64,000 bases of DNA. Source: Polynucleobacter sp. JS-Safj-400b-B2 (GTDB lineage: Bacteria > Pseudomonadota > Gammaproteobacteria > Burkholderiales > Burkholderiaceae). Positions 1 to 9,161 of this stretch are shown piece by piece; position 1 is the stretch's first letter; every line of letters starts with the position of its first letter. The notes beneath the pieces were generated by a model, which saw only the letters and a list, made by a program, of their open reading frames with translations, did no database searches and had not been told where the DNA came from. The stretch is taken from positions 55,244 through 119,243 of the forward strand of contig NZ_JACVPJ010000007.1 in NCBI RefSeq assembly GCF_018881975.1, given 5' to 3'. Made by a program: the position numbers and the translations under genes.

Positions 1-32
1 CAGCCTTTTTCAAGAGCGAATGGCATATTTAT

Positions 33-78
33 TTAAAAAGCCCTACTATTTTTGGGTCAATTAGCCTTTTAGGGGCTT
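33..78 (-). terminator. weak intrinsic terminator after rlmE
   Basis: On the minus strand an AAGCCC arm (73-78) can pair with GGGCTT (38-43) across a long loop, followed by a short T run. It overlaps the rlmE stop codon. The loop is long and the T run short, so termination may be partial; in related bacteria ftsH usually follows rlmE and would lie off the left edge. Confidence 0.3.
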
Positions 79-751
79 ATTTTGTAGGTTTTAGGTTTTT
101 ACCCAGCAGAAAGATCTCTGAAGACTTTGCCCTTGATGCCTTAGGCTTACGGGAGGCAACTGTTTTGAAGACCTTTTTAAAGGATTCCACAATCTGGCTA
201 TAGCCACTTCCGTTAAAGCACTTAATCAACAGCGCACCTTCAGGCTTGAGATGGGCAGTGGCAAAGTCTAATGCTATCTCAGCTAAAAAAGCCATCCTGG
301 CGGCATCAGCTACGCCAACTCCAGATAGATTGGGCGCCATATCGGATAGAACCAAATCCACCTTGCCTTCAGCCTCTTTAGGAAGTAATGCCTCAAGCGC
401 AGCAAGACCCTCATCTTCACGGAAGTCTCCTTGAATAAAGCTCACATCAGCAATATCTTCCATCGGCAGAATATCAATCGCAATAATCTGTCCATCAGGT
501 TTGCCAGACTCAATCTTAGGATTCGTTTTACCAAGCTCCGTTAGGCGATTGCGGACGTATTGAGACCAGCTCCCAGGGGCGCTACCCAAGTCCACAATAG
601 TCATACCCGCTTTGATGAGGTGATCTTGCTCGTCAATCTCACTGAGCTTATAAACCGCCCTCGCACGATAACCCTCTTTTTGAGCCATCTTTACGTAGGG
701 ATCCGTTAGGTGATCCTGCAACCAACTTTTATTAAATTTATTCTTTGCCAC
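77..751 (-). CDS. rlmE: 23S rRNA (uridine-2552-2'-O)-methyltransferase RlmE
   Basis: RlmE (RrmJ/FtsJ) methylates the 2'-O of U2552 in the A-loop of 23S rRNA, a late step in 50S assembly. The 224-residue protein is close to family length. The SAM-binding motif [10 protein letters not shown] is at residues 53-62, and the K-D-K-E catalytic tetrad can be placed at K35, D137 (in LSDMAPN), K177 (in LLIKCF) and E212. The start is GTG (MAKNKFNK). It diverges from the YhbY gene on the plus strand, a pairing common in proteobacteria, where ftsH normally follows. Identity is secure; the exact start is less so because no strong ribosome binding site is seen. Confidence 0.95.
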   Translation of the reverse strand: MAKNKFNKSWLQDHLTDPYVKMAQKEGYRARAVYKLSEIDEQDHLIKAGMTIVDLGSAPGSWSQYVRNRLTELGKTNPKIESGKPDGQIIAIDILPMEDIADVSFIQGDFREDEGLAALEALLPKEAEGKVDLVLSDMAPNLSGVGVADAARMAFLAEIALDFATAHLKPEGALLIKCFNGSGYSQIVESFKKVFKTVASRKPKASRAKSSEIFLLGKNLKPTK

Positions 752-864
752 AACTTACCCACTTTCGGCATCTATTTTCCTATTTTCCGCCCCCTAAAGC
801 AAAAGGAATTAAGCAATATATTGTTAAATTTGCTGTAATGAGCTGAATTACACGTTGAATGCTC

Positions 865-870
865 TATCAT
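865..870 (+). promoter_or_regulatory. possible -10 element of yhbY gene
   Basis: TATCAT lies seven bases before the ATG at 878, with no purine-rich ribosome binding site between. No convincing -35 box is seen 16-18 bases upstream. If this is the -10, transcription would start at or next to the start codon. Confidence 0.3.
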
Positions 871-877
871 CAAGCTC

Positions 878-1504
878 ATGACTGCACTAATCCTTACCCC
901 CACTCAACGTAAATCCCTCAAAGCCGACGCTCATGACTTAAGTCCTGTTGTGATGGTTGGTGGTGATGGTTTAACTCCTGCTGTAGTTAAAGAAGCTAAA
1001 TTAGCAATTCATCACCATGGCCTAATCAAGATTCGTGTTTTTGGAGATGACCGCGAAGCTCGCACAGCTATTTATGAAGAGCTCTGCGATAAGTTAGATG
1101 CCGCTCCTGTTCAGCACATTGGCAAATTGCTGGTGCTATGGAGACCAAAAGATGCTGTTGAGGAAGCATTTAGCAATCTCGGACGCTCAAGCAAGCAGAC
1201 TAAAAAGTCACTGCAAGCACCACGTACCAAACGCCAGCCTAATCGCACGGATACTAAAGCAGGTGTACGAACATGTACTTCAGAAAGATCTGATCGTCGC
1301 TCTGTCTCTAACAAGTCCCCTTTTGAGCGAGTTGCAGCAGTGAAGTCGGCAATCCCCAAGAAACGGGTATTGCGTTCAGAAGCGGCTGAATCAAAAATTG
1401 GCTGGTCTTCACCTGGCTACAGAAAAGCTACAGCCGCACCAGCACCAATTAAGAAACGTAAAGTAAGAATGAGCAGCACCAAGAAAAAATTATTAGGCTC
1501 TTAA
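878..1504 (+). CDS. YhbY-family (CRM domain) ribosome-associated RNA-binding protein with basic tail
   Basis: The first ~97 residues match the YhbY/CRM fold, a small RNA-binding domain that associates with pre-50S ribosomal particles; the conserved glycine loop (VGGDG) is at residues 27-31. Classical YhbY is about 97 residues, whereas this protein has 208. The extra ~110 residues are rich in Lys, Arg, Ser, Ala and Pro, end in a run of basic residues (KKRKVR, TKKKLL) and look disordered. It diverges from rlmE, so two ribosome-assembly genes share a 126-bp intergenic region. The domain call is firm; the role of the tail is unknown, though added RNA affinity is a reasonable guess. Confidence 0.85.
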   Translation: MTALILTPTQRKSLKADAHDLSPVVMVGGDGLTPAVVKEAKLAIHHHGLIKIRVFGDDREARTAIYEELCDKLDAAPVQHIGKLLVLWRPKDAVEEAFSNLGRSSKQTKKSLQAPRTKRQPNRTDTKAGVRTCTSERSDRRSVSNKSPFERVAAVKSAIPKKRVLRSEAAESKIGWSSPGYRKATAAPAPIKKRKVRMSSTKKKLLGS

Positions 1505-1533
1505 TAGGTTCTTAATAGACTCTAGATTCAAAG

Positions 1534-1559
1534 AAAAACGCTGCTAGTCGGCGTTTTTT
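1534..1559. terminator. bidirectional intrinsic terminator
   Basis: AAAAACGCTG, loop CTAGT, then CGGCGTTTTTT: A run, six-base-pair GC stem and T run, symmetric, so it can act on both strands. It separates the convergent yhbY (+) and DUF4149 (-) genes and overlaps the last codons of the DUF4149 gene. Confidence 0.8.
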
Positions 1560-2017
1560 GTTGCCCGCCAAACAAGTGCAAGCCCAAGCAAGGCTTGGAT
1601 CATAAATAAAATACTAGAGGCGCCATGCAGGCGACCAAATAAAACTGCATAAGATGATTCGCGCACAGAAAGGCCTGAATACAAGGCCTGGTCCCTTAGG
1701 GAGTTCATCCAGGGTATTAGGATAAATGCAGCGCCCACTGCGCATGCCAACATACCTAGCAATATCCAGCGCATTGAACGGTAGCGCGACAACTCATGAC
1801 GCACTAAAACGCTTGCCATCACCATTAATAGCGAGGAGATAACAACGCCTGCATAGGCTGTGACTTTAAAAAGATTCGCGGCCACCATGCCGGCGACTTG
1901 CCTATCACCTAGGCTTGAAAAAAGAATAGGTATAACTAAAAAACCAATAGCAATAAAGCCACCAACCCAGAGTCCTGATATCAGGCTAAATATTCTCTGG
2001 GTTCGGATGTGATGCAT
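1544..2017 (-). CDS. DUF4149 domain membrane protein
   Basis: A 157-residue protein with about four hydrophobic segments (roughly residues 10-32, 45-68, 83-103 and 128-150), hence an inner-membrane protein. The pattern of an N-terminal helix rich in Gly/Phe/Ile followed by three more helices matches the DUF4149 (TMEM205-like) family, found in Betaproteobacteria beside greA and carAB. Its function is not known. The start codon overlaps the greA stop by one base (TAATG), so it is translated by coupling to greA. Its last four codons lie inside a terminator hairpin. Confidence 0.8.
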   Translation of the reverse strand: MHHIRTQRIFSLISGLWVGGFIAIGFLVIPILFSSLGDRQVAGMVAANLFKVTAYAGVVISSLLMVMASVLVRHELSRYRSMRWILLGMLACAVGAAFILIPWMNSLRDQALYSGLSVRESSYAVLFGRLHGASSILFMIQALLGLALVWRATKNAD

Positions 2018-2493
2018 TAGACGTAACGCACAGCCAAGATTTCAACTTCGCGATTACCACCTGGTGCTTGCACTGCAACAACATCACCCTCTTCTTTGCC
2101 GATCAATGCACGAGCAATTGGAGAGCTGATAGAAATTTTATTGAACTCAATGTCAGCTTCATCGTCACCCACTATCTGATAGGTCAATTTAGTACCATCT
2201 TCTAGATCTTCCAAATCAACAGTCGCACCGAAAACTACGCGGCCTGTCACATCAAGTGAGGCTGGATCTATGATTTGTGCTGCCGAAAGTTTGCCCTCTA
2301 GCTCTTGAATACGGCCCTCAATAAAGCCTTGTTTTTCTTTAGCAGCATCGTATTCAGCATTCTCTGACAAGTCGCCTTGAGCGCGAGCTTCGGAGATGGC
2401 AACAATTACTGAGGGGCGCTCTACATGCTTAAGGCGGTGCAACTCTTCCTTGAGAAGTTCTGCACCGCGCTTGGTAATCGGAATTGTGCTCAT
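2017..2493 (-). CDS. greA: transcription elongation factor GreA
   Basis: GreA enters the secondary channel of RNA polymerase and stimulates cleavage of backtracked RNA. The 158-residue length is typical. The N-terminal half (about 1-75) is the acidic-tipped antiparallel coiled coil, including [16 protein letters not shown] at about 40-55, the family signature. The C-terminal FKBP-like domain follows. It lies 58 bp downstream of carB on the same strand and overlaps the DUF4149 gene by one base, so carA-carB-greA-DUF4149 is probably one transcription unit. Confidence 0.97.
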   Translation of the reverse strand: MSTIPITKRGAELLKEELHRLKHVERPSVIVAISEARAQGDLSENAEYDAAKEKQGFIEGRIQELEGKLSAAQIIDPASLDVTGRVVFGATVDLEDLEDGTKLTYQIVGDDEADIEFNKISISSPIARALIGKEEGDVVAVQAPGGNREVEILAVRYV

Positions 2494-2551
2494 GCTACTA
2501 ACCTAACTTAATTTCGTGCGCAAAATTACGCGTATAAATGTCAATTTTAGA

Positions 2552-5500
2552 TTAAATAAGCGCCCGATGTAAGTTTTGTAATGAATAGACCTCAAGCGAC
2601 TCAAGCTTGCCATTTTGTGAAGCCAGCAACCCATCCATAACCGCACGTGCCGCGCTAATCGTCGTGTAATACGTCACACCATTAGCTTGTGCGCTAGTTC
2701 GAATCGATCTTGAGTCAGCAATCGCCGTCCGGGTCTCATCCACGGTAGTAAATACCAGCGAAATCTCACCATTCTTGATGAAATCCACAATATGTGGACG
2801 TCCATCCTTCACTTTATTAACCACCTTAACTGGTAAACCAGCTGCTTCAATTGCTGCTGCAGTACCTTTAGTCGCAACCATCGGGAAGCCCAGTTGATGT
2901 AACAACTTAGCAACTTCAATTGCTTTAGGCTTGTCACTATCTTTGACAGTCAAAAGAACTGTTCCGCTCTTAGGCAATTTGATGCCGGCACCCAACTGCG
3001 ACTTAAATAAAGCCTCGCCAAAAGTCTTGCCAACACCCATCACTTCGCCAGTGGAACGCATTTCTGGTCCGAGAATTGGATCAATACCTGGAAATTTATT
3101 AAATGGGAATACAGCCTCTTTAACAGAGAAGTATGGCGGCTTCACTTCAGTCTTAATACCCTGCTGCTCTAGAGTCTGACCAACCATACAACGTGCCGCA
3201 ATCTTCGCCAACTGCAAACCAGTGGCTTTTGATACAAACGGTACGGTACGTGAAGCGCGTGGATTTACTTCCAAGACATAGATGACATCTTTGCCATCTA
3301 CATTCTGAATCGCAAACTGAACGTTCATTAAACCAACAACATTCAGTCCTTTAGCCATCGCTGCAGTTTGACGTTTAATTTCATCAACCGTTTCATCTGA
3401 CAAAGAATATGGCGGCAAAGAACAAGCTGAGTCGCCAGAGTGCACACCGGCCTGCTCAATATGTTCCATTACGCCGCCAATGAAGACGGCCTCACCATCG
3501 CTAATACAGTCCACGTCGCACTCAATGGCATCATTTAAAAAACGATCTAACAGAACTGGAGAGTCATGTGAAACCTTTACAGCTTCACGCATGTAACGCT
3601 CAAGGTCGCGACCATCATGGACGATTTCCATTGCGCGACCACCTAAAACATAAGAGGGGCGAACTACTAATGGGTAGCCAATTTCTTCAGCAAGCTTGAG
3701 AGCTTCTTCTTCAGTACGTGCCGTACGATTAGGTGGCTGACGCAAACCAAGATCTTGAAGTAGCTTTTGGAAGCGTTCACGATCTTCTGCAGCATCGATC
3801 ATGTCAGGCGAGGTACCAATGATTGGCACACCATTACGCTCTAGATCGAGAGCCAATTTCAAAGGGGTTTGACCGCCATACTGAACGATCACACCTTTTG
3901 GTTTTTCTTTGGCAACAATTTCTAATACATCTTCGAGTGTTAATGGCTCAAAGTACAAGCGATCAGAAGTGTCGTAGTCAGTAGAAACGGTTTCAGGGTT
4001 GCAGTTGACCATAATGGTTTCATAACCATCATCACGCATTGCTAAAGCAGCATGTACACAGCAATAGTCAAATTCAATGCCTTGACCAATTCGGTTCGGA
4101 CCTCCGCCCAAAACCATAATCTTCTCTTTATTGGTCGGCTGTGACTCGCACTCACCATGCTCCGCTTCGTAGGTTGAATACAAGTAGGCGGTGTTTGTTG
4201 AGAACTCCGCAGCACAGGTATCGACTCGCTTATAGACAGGGACCACTTTCAAGCGATGACGTGCAGCACGAACTGAAGCCGCGTCAACTTTAAGTAGCTT
4301 AGCTAAACGACGATCAGAAAAGCCTTTTTGCTTTACAAAACGCAATTCAGGCGCTGTTAGGCTATCAATCTTGCGCTGCTTAAGTTCAGTTTCAATCGTA
4401 ATGAGCTCTTCAATTTGCTCTAAGAACCAAGGATCAACCTTCGTTTCAGCGTAAATCTCATCAAGACCCATTCCCATGCGGAAAGCATCTGCTAGGTACC
4501 ATATCCGATCAGGGCCTGGCTCATTGATTTCATTAATGATGTCATCTAGGTCCGTAGAAAACTCGTCAAGACCATCAACACCAACCTCTAAACCACGGAG
4601 TGCCTTTTGGAAAGACTCCTGGAATGTGCGGCCAATCGCCATTACTTCACCAACAGACTTCATCTGGGTTGTTAAACGAGAATCAGCTTGCGGGAATTTC
4701 TCAAATGCAAAACGAGGAATCTTCGTAACAACGTAATCGATTGAAGGCTCAAATGATGCTGGTGTTGCGCCACCAGTAATATCATTCTTGAGTTCATCGA
4801 GCGTATAGCCAACAGCCAATTTAGCAGCAATCTTCGCAATCGGGAATCCCGTAGCTTTAGAGGCCAACGCCGATGAGCGTGAGACCCGGGGATTCATCTC
4901 AATAACGATCATACGACCGTCAACTGGATTTATCGAGAACTGAACGTTTGAGCCCCCTGTATCAACGCCGATCTCTCTTAGAACCGCAATCGATGCATTA
5001 CGCAGAATTTGATACTCTTTATCCGTTAAAGTTTGCGCGGGTGCTACGGTAATGGAGTCGCCGGTATGAACACCCATCGGATCTAAGTTTTCAATTGAGC
5101 AAACAATGATGCAATTGTCACTGCGGTCGCGCACGACTTCCATCTCGAACTCTTTCCAGCCAAGGAGAGACTCTTCAATTAAGAGCTCACGTGTTGGTGA
5201 TAAATCGAGACCACGCTTACAAATTTCTTCAAACTCTTCGCGGTTATAAGCAATACCGCCACCTGATCCGCCCATAGTGAATGATGGACGAATGACTACT
5301 GGGAAACCGGAACTGCCGGTCTCTTTCATAATTTGTTGCTGAACTTCATGCGCCTCGTCCATTGAGTGCGCAATGCCCGACTTTGCAGAGCCAAGACCAA
5401 TTTTGGTCATCGCCTCTTTAAATTTCTGACGATCTTCTGCTTTATCAATGGCTTCTGGTGAGGCGCCAATTAATTCACAACCGTATTTTTCTAACACGCC

Positions 5501-5815
5501 ATGACGATGAAGATCTAATGCACAGTTCAGAGCTGTTTGGCCACCCATGGTTGGCAAAATTGCATCGGGCTTTTCAGTAGCAATAATCCGTTCAACCACT
5601 TCCCAAGTGATTGGCTCAATGTAAGTCACATCAGCCATCTCGGGGTCGGTCATGATGGTTGCGGGATTACTGTTCACCAAAATAACTTTGTAGCCCTCAT
5701 CACGCAATGCCTTACAGGCTTGCGCTCCAGAATAGTCAAACTCACAGGCCTGTCCAATCACAATCGGACCAGCACCAATAATCAGGATGCTCTTAATGTC
5801 GCTACGCTTAGGCAT
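2552..5815 (-). CDS. carB: carbamoyl-phosphate synthase large subunit
   Basis: CarB makes carbamoyl phosphate from bicarbonate, ATP and ammonia channelled from CarA, feeding pyrimidine and arginine synthesis. At 1087 residues it is full length (E. coli 1073). It has the two homologous ATP-grasp halves: the N-terminal carboxyphosphate domain starts [20 protein letters not shown], and the carbamate-phosphorylating half starts near residue 565 with [21 protein letters not shown]-terminal MGS-like allosteric domain occupies about the last 140 residues. The ATG overlaps the carA stop by one base (TAATG), so the subunits are translationally coupled. Confidence 0.98.
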   Translation of the reverse strand: MPKRSDIKSILIIGAGPIVIGQACEFDYSGAQACKALRDEGYKVILVNSNPATIMTDPEMADVTYIEPITWEVVERIIATEKPDAILPTMGGQTALNCALDLHRHGVLEKYGCELIGASPEAIDKAEDRQKFKEAMTKIGLGSAKSGIAHSMDEAHEVQQQIMKETGSSGFPVVIRPSFTMGGSGGGIAYNREEFEEICKRGLDLSPTRELLIEESLLGWKEFEMEVVRDRSDNCIIVCSIENLDPMGVHTGDSITVAPAQTLTDKEYQILRNASIAVLREIGVDTGGSNVQFSINPVDGRMIVIEMNPRVSRSSALASKATGFPIAKIAAKLAVGYTLDELKNDITGGATPASFEPSIDYVVTKIPRFAFEKFPQADSRLTTQMKSVGEVMAIGRTFQESFQKALRGLEVGVDGLDEFSTDLDDIINEINEPGPDRIWYLADAFRMGMGLDEIYAETKVDPWFLEQIEELITIETELKQRKIDSLTAPELRFVKQKGFSDRRLAKLLKVDAASVRAARHRLKVVPVYKRVDTCAAEFSTNTAYLYSTYEAEHGECESQPTNKEKIMVLGGGPNRIGQGIEFDYCCVHAALAMRDDGYETIMVNCNPETVSTDYDTSDRLYFEPLTLEDVLEIVAKEKPKGVIVQYGGQTPLKLALDLERNGVPIIGTSPDMIDAAEDRERFQKLLQDLGLRQPPNRTARTEEEALKLAEEIGYPLVVRPSYVLGGRAMEIVHDGRDLERYMREAVKVSHDSPVLLDRFLNDAIECDVDCISDGEAVFIGGVMEHIEQAGVHSGDSACSLPPYSLSDETVDEIKRQTAAMAKGLNVVGLMNVQFAIQNVDGKDVIYVLEVNPRASRTVPFVSKATGLQLAKIAARCMVGQTLEQQGIKTEVKPPYFSVKEAVFPFNKFPGIDPILGPEMRSTGEVMGVGKTFGEALFKSQLGAGIKLPKSGTVLLTVKDSDKPKAIEVAKLLHQLGFPMVATKGTAAAIEAAGLPVKVVNKVKDGRPHIVDFIKNGEISLVFTTVDETRTAIADSRSIRTSAQANGVTYYTTISAARAVMDGLLASQNGKLESLEVYSLQNLHRALI

Positions 5816-7011
5816 TATTTGCCCTCCTTCTTGCTGGCAGCATTCATAAGCTCCACAAATCGATCAAATAAATAGGCAATGTCATGAGGACCAGGGGAGG
5901 CCTCAGGATGACCCTGAAAACAGAGTGCTGGCTTATCTTTCCAAGCCAAACCTTGTAAAGATCCGTCGAACAAGGAAACATGAGTGACGCGAATATTGTC
6001 TGGCAGAGTATTCGCATCAACAGCAAAGCCATGATTCTGCGAAGTGATCGCAACGCGACCGGTATCTAAATCTTTCACTGGATGATTAGCGCCATGATGA
6101 CCAAACTTCATCTTCAAAGTTTTTGCACCAGCAGCTAAACCCATGATTTGGTGACCCAAACAGATGCCAAAAGTCGGCACACCCTTTTCAATAATTTCTT
6201 TTGCAGCTGCAATGGCGTAGTCACATGGGCCAGGATCTCCAGGGCCATTTGAGAAGAACACGCCATCGGGATTCATTGCCAAAACTTCTGCGGCAGTAGT
6301 TTGTGCTGGTACCACCGTCAATTGACAGCCACGCTCAGTCAGCATGCGCAAGATATTGCGTTTCACACCAAAGTCGTAAGCAACTACCTTTTTGATTGGC
6401 TTGCTGGTATTCAATGTTCTATAAGCAGGCGTGCCATTTGGCCCATGAAGATCCCATTCGGCCTCGCGCCAATCATAGGCTTTCTTGGTAGTCACTACCT
6501 TTGCAAGATCTAAGCCTGACATGCCAGGAAAAGCTTTAGCCAGCTCAAGAGCCCTCGCTCCCAAAGATTCATAGCTATCGCCTAATTTGCCAGCAACAAT
6601 AGCGCCGGATTGCGCGCCTTTGTCTCGCAGAATTCTGGTGAGTTTGCGTGTATCTATGCCAGCAATTCCTAAAACACCTGCTTTAGTAAGGTAGTCATCC
6701 AAAGAACCCTCTGAGCGGAAATTGGATACGCGTTTTGGAAGATCCTTCACTACCAAGCCTGCCGCATGAATCTGATCTGATTCCGCATCTTGAGCGTTTA
6801 CACCGACATTACCGATGTGCGGATAAGTTAAGGTAACAATTTGGCGTGAGTAGCTGGGATCAGTAATGATCTCTTGATATCCAGTCAATGCGGTATTGAA
6901 TACGACTTCGCCAGTAGTTTCGCCAGGGGCGCCAATGCTAAAACCGGGAAATAATGTGCCGTCGGCTAGGGCCAACACGGCTGGGGGAAAAGAAGGAAGC
7001 AAGGGTGACAA
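5815..7011 (-). CDS. carA: carbamoyl-phosphate synthase small (glutaminase) subunit
   Basis: CarA hydrolyses glutamine and passes ammonia to CarB. The N-terminal CPSase domain (1-150) is followed by a class I glutamine amidotransferase domain with the triad Cys284 (FGICLGHQ), His368 and Glu370 (QGHPEASPG). The start used here is TTG at 7011, with GGAG about six bases upstream; an alternative TTG four codons later (LPSFPP) is possible. Length, 398 residues, is normal for the family. The upstream 235 bp hold an extended -10 element and the prpE terminator. Confidence 0.96.
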   Translation of the reverse strand: MSPLLPSFPPAVLALADGTLFPGFSIGAPGETTGEVVFNTALTGYQEIITDPSYSRQIVTLTYPHIGNVGVNAQDAESDQIHAAGLVVKDLPKRVSNFRSEGSLDDYLTKAGVLGIAGIDTRKLTRILRDKGAQSGAIVAGKLGDSYESLGARALELAKAFPGMSGLDLAKVVTTKKAYDWREAEWDLHGPNGTPAYRTLNTSKPIKKVVAYDFGVKRNILRMLTERGCQLTVVPAQTTAAEVLAMNPDGVFFSNGPGDPGPCDYAIAAAKEIIEKGVPTFGICLGHQIMGLAAGAKTLKMKFGHHGANHPVKDLDTGRVAITSQNHGFAVDANTLPDNIRVTHVSLFDGSLQGLAWKDKPALCFQGHPEASPGPHDIAYLFDRFVELMNAASKKEGK

Positions 7012-7133
7012 ACCATCTCCAGTCCCTGCTCCATCCGACGCTCAAAACCCCAAAAAAGACTAGCCCGGGGATATTTTTGCGGGTGGTGAGTGTCTTTAAG
7101 CGCTAGGGTATTTATTAAGTTTCGAACCTTGCA

Positions 7134-7142
7134 ATCATAACA
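7134..7142 (-). promoter_or_regulatory. extended -10 promoter element for carAB
   Basis: Minus-strand TGTTATGAT is a TGn extended -10 with five of six consensus bases. It would give a carA leader of about 115 nt. No clear -35 box is seen, which extended -10 promoters tolerate. Confidence 0.4.
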
Positions 7143-7191
7143 TTTTTGCTCGTAAACCCTTGGATATGCAGCCAAATGGGGGCTGGAAGGT

Positions 7192-7223
7192 AAAAAGCTC
7201 CCCTAGCCTAATGGATGGGAGAG
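7192..7223 (-). terminator. intrinsic terminator after prpE
   Basis: On the minus strand GCTCTCCC pairs with GGGGAGC across a 13-base loop with one bulge and is followed by TTTTTACC. It lies 24 bp past the prpE stop and upstream of the carA promoter, so it would insulate the two units. Confidence 0.55.
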
Positions 7224-7246
7224 CAATTTATCTAAAAATGGGTGTT

Positions 7247-9130
7247 TTAAGTCTTGGCGCCTTGCTCAATGATGGTCTTAATTTGAGCTAAAACAGACTG
7301 GTCATCCATCGTGCTGATATCGCCAGGATCGCGTCCTTCGGCTACAGCCTGAAGTGCGCGACGCACAATCTTGCCTGAGCGTGTCTTTGGCAACGCAGTA
7401 ACTATATAAACTCGCCCAGGTCGCGCAATCGCTCCTAAGGTGGTATCGACAGTCTTCATACACTCTGCCTCTAAGGCAGCAGTATTGGAGGCGTCTTTAG
7501 GAATCACAAATGCAATTGCAGCCTGGCCTTTCAACTTATCTTCAATGCCAACCACGGCAACCTCTGAAACATTCGGATGACTAGAAATACTTTCTTCGAT
7601 TTCGCGTGTACCAAGTCGATGCCCGGCAACATTAATCACATCATCGGTGCGCCCTAAGATAAAGAAGTAACCATCCTTATCTTTGATACCCCAGTCAAAG
7701 GTTGAGTAAATTAACTTACCAGGAATGGTTTCCCAATAGGTGCTGACAAAGCGCTTGTCATCACCCCAAACTGTTTGCATACAACCAGGAGGTAATGGGC
7801 CTTCGATGGCAATAACACCCTTTTGATCTGGACCCAGCTCCTCAGAGGTGGCATCGTCGAGCAATTTCATGTTGTAACCAAAAGAAGGCACGCCTGGTGA
7901 GCCAAACTTATGAGGCATCACCTCTACTCCGTGTTGAATGGCTAGCATTGGCCAGCCAGTCTCTGTCTGCCAGTAGTTATCGACAATCGGCTTATTAATT
8001 GCTCCATGAATCCAACTTGCAGTTGGCTCATCTAAAGGCTCGCCCGCTAAGAATAAAGCGCGTAATTTTGAAAGATCGTACTTCGTTAAGAATGCAGGAT
8101 CTTGCTTCTTAAGAACTCGCACAGCTGTTGGTGCAGAAAACATTACAGACACTTTGTACTTATCTACCAGCTCCCACCAAATGCCTGCATCAGGACGCAA
8201 TGGCGTACCTTCATACATGATGGTAGCCATACCAGAAAGCAAGGGCGCATAAATAATATAGCTGTGACCGACAACCCAACCAATGTCTGATGTACAAAAC
8301 ATCGTTTCGCCAGGATTACCTGTGAAGATGTGCTTCATAGAAGCTGCTAGTGCCACAGCATAACCACCGGTGTCGCGTTGAACGCCTTTGGGCTTACCAG
8401 TTGTACCGGAGGTATACAAAATATAAGAAGGATGAGTCGCATCAACCCACTCAACCGGAACCACATCATTCAGATGCTTTTGACGCTCGCTTGCGTAATC
8501 TAAATCACGACCTGCCTCTATTGTAAATTCAGTGAGACCGCGATTCACAATCAATACTTTTTCTGGTTTGTATTCAGCCAAAGTAATTGCTTCGTCTAAC
8601 AATGGTTTGTAAGGAACAGCCTTACCGCCACGAGCGCCAGCTTCGGAAGACACAATCAGCTTTGGTTTTGCGTCGTCAATACGGGATGCCAAGCTATGTG
8701 ATGCAAATCCACCAAACACTACAGAGTGAATAGCGCCAATACGCACACAAGCAAGCATAGCAAAACAGGCTTCGGCAATCATCGGCATATAGATCAGTAC
8801 GCGATCACCCTTTTTAACGCCATTGGCTTTGTAAATTGCAGCCATACGATTCACTTCCTCGTATAACTCTTTAAATGTATATGTCTTCTCTTGATTGGTT
8901 TCAGTAGACACTGCCACTAAGGCGATTTGATCAGCACGATCTTTTAAGTGACGATCAACTGCATTAAAGCAAAGATTCGTTAAGCCACCCTCAAACCATT
9001 TGGCAAATGGCGGGTTGTTGTAATTGAGAACTTTATCGAAGGGCTTTTCCCAATGAATCAATTGCGCTTGCTCACCCCAAAACCCATCTGGGTCATTTAT
9101 TGAGCGTTCATGGTGTGCTTTATAGGACAT
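7247..9130 (-). CDS. prpE: propionate--CoA ligase (acyl-CoA synthetase)
   Basis: An adenylate-forming enzyme that activates propionate (or acetate) to its CoA ester using ATP. At 627 residues it matches PrpE. Visible motifs are the P-loop-like YTSGTTGKPKGVQRDTGG, where VQRDTGG is typical of PrpE rather than Acs; the hinge/A8 segment GRTDDVINVAGHRLGTREIE; and the regulatory lysine in PKTRSGKIVRR near the C-terminus, a classical protein-acetylation site. The ATG at 9130 is preferred over TTG two codons earlier because AGG lies at suitable spacing. It follows mltD by about 30 bp and is not next to other prp genes. Substrate choice between propionate and acetate is inferred. Confidence 0.9.
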   Translation of the reverse strand: MSYKAHHERSINDPDGFWGEQAQLIHWEKPFDKVLNYNNPPFAKWFEGGLTNLCFNAVDRHLKDRADQIALVAVSTETNQEKTYTFKELYEEVNRMAAIYKANGVKKGDRVLIYMPMIAEACFAMLACVRIGAIHSVVFGGFASHSLASRIDDAKPKLIVSSEAGARGGKAVPYKPLLDEAITLAEYKPEKVLIVNRGLTEFTIEAGRDLDYASERQKHLNDVVPVEWVDATHPSYILYTSGTTGKPKGVQRDTGGYAVALAASMKHIFTGNPGETMFCTSDIGWVVGHSYIIYAPLLSGMATIMYEGTPLRPDAGIWWELVDKYKVSVMFSAPTAVRVLKKQDPAFLTKYDLSKLRALFLAGEPLDEPTASWIHGAINKPIVDNYWQTETGWPMLAIQHGVEVMPHKFGSPGVPSFGYNMKLLDDATSEELGPDQKGVIAIEGPLPPGCMQTVWGDDKRFVSTYWETIPGKLIYSTFDWGIKDKDGYFFILGRTDDVINVAGHRLGTREIEESISSHPNVSEVAVVGIEDKLKGQAAIAFVIPKDASNTAALEAECMKTVDTTLGAIARPGRVYIVTALPKTRSGKIVRRALQAVAEGRDPGDISTMDDQSVLAQIKTIIEQGAKT

Positions 9131-9161
9131 GGTCAACCTGATTTCTTAAAAGTTACTTAAA

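Noticed and set aside
7012..7131. pyrimidine- or arginine-responsive attenuator before carA
   Set aside because: A CCCC/GGGG pairing followed by TTTT exists, but the stem is only about four pairs; too weak to claim.
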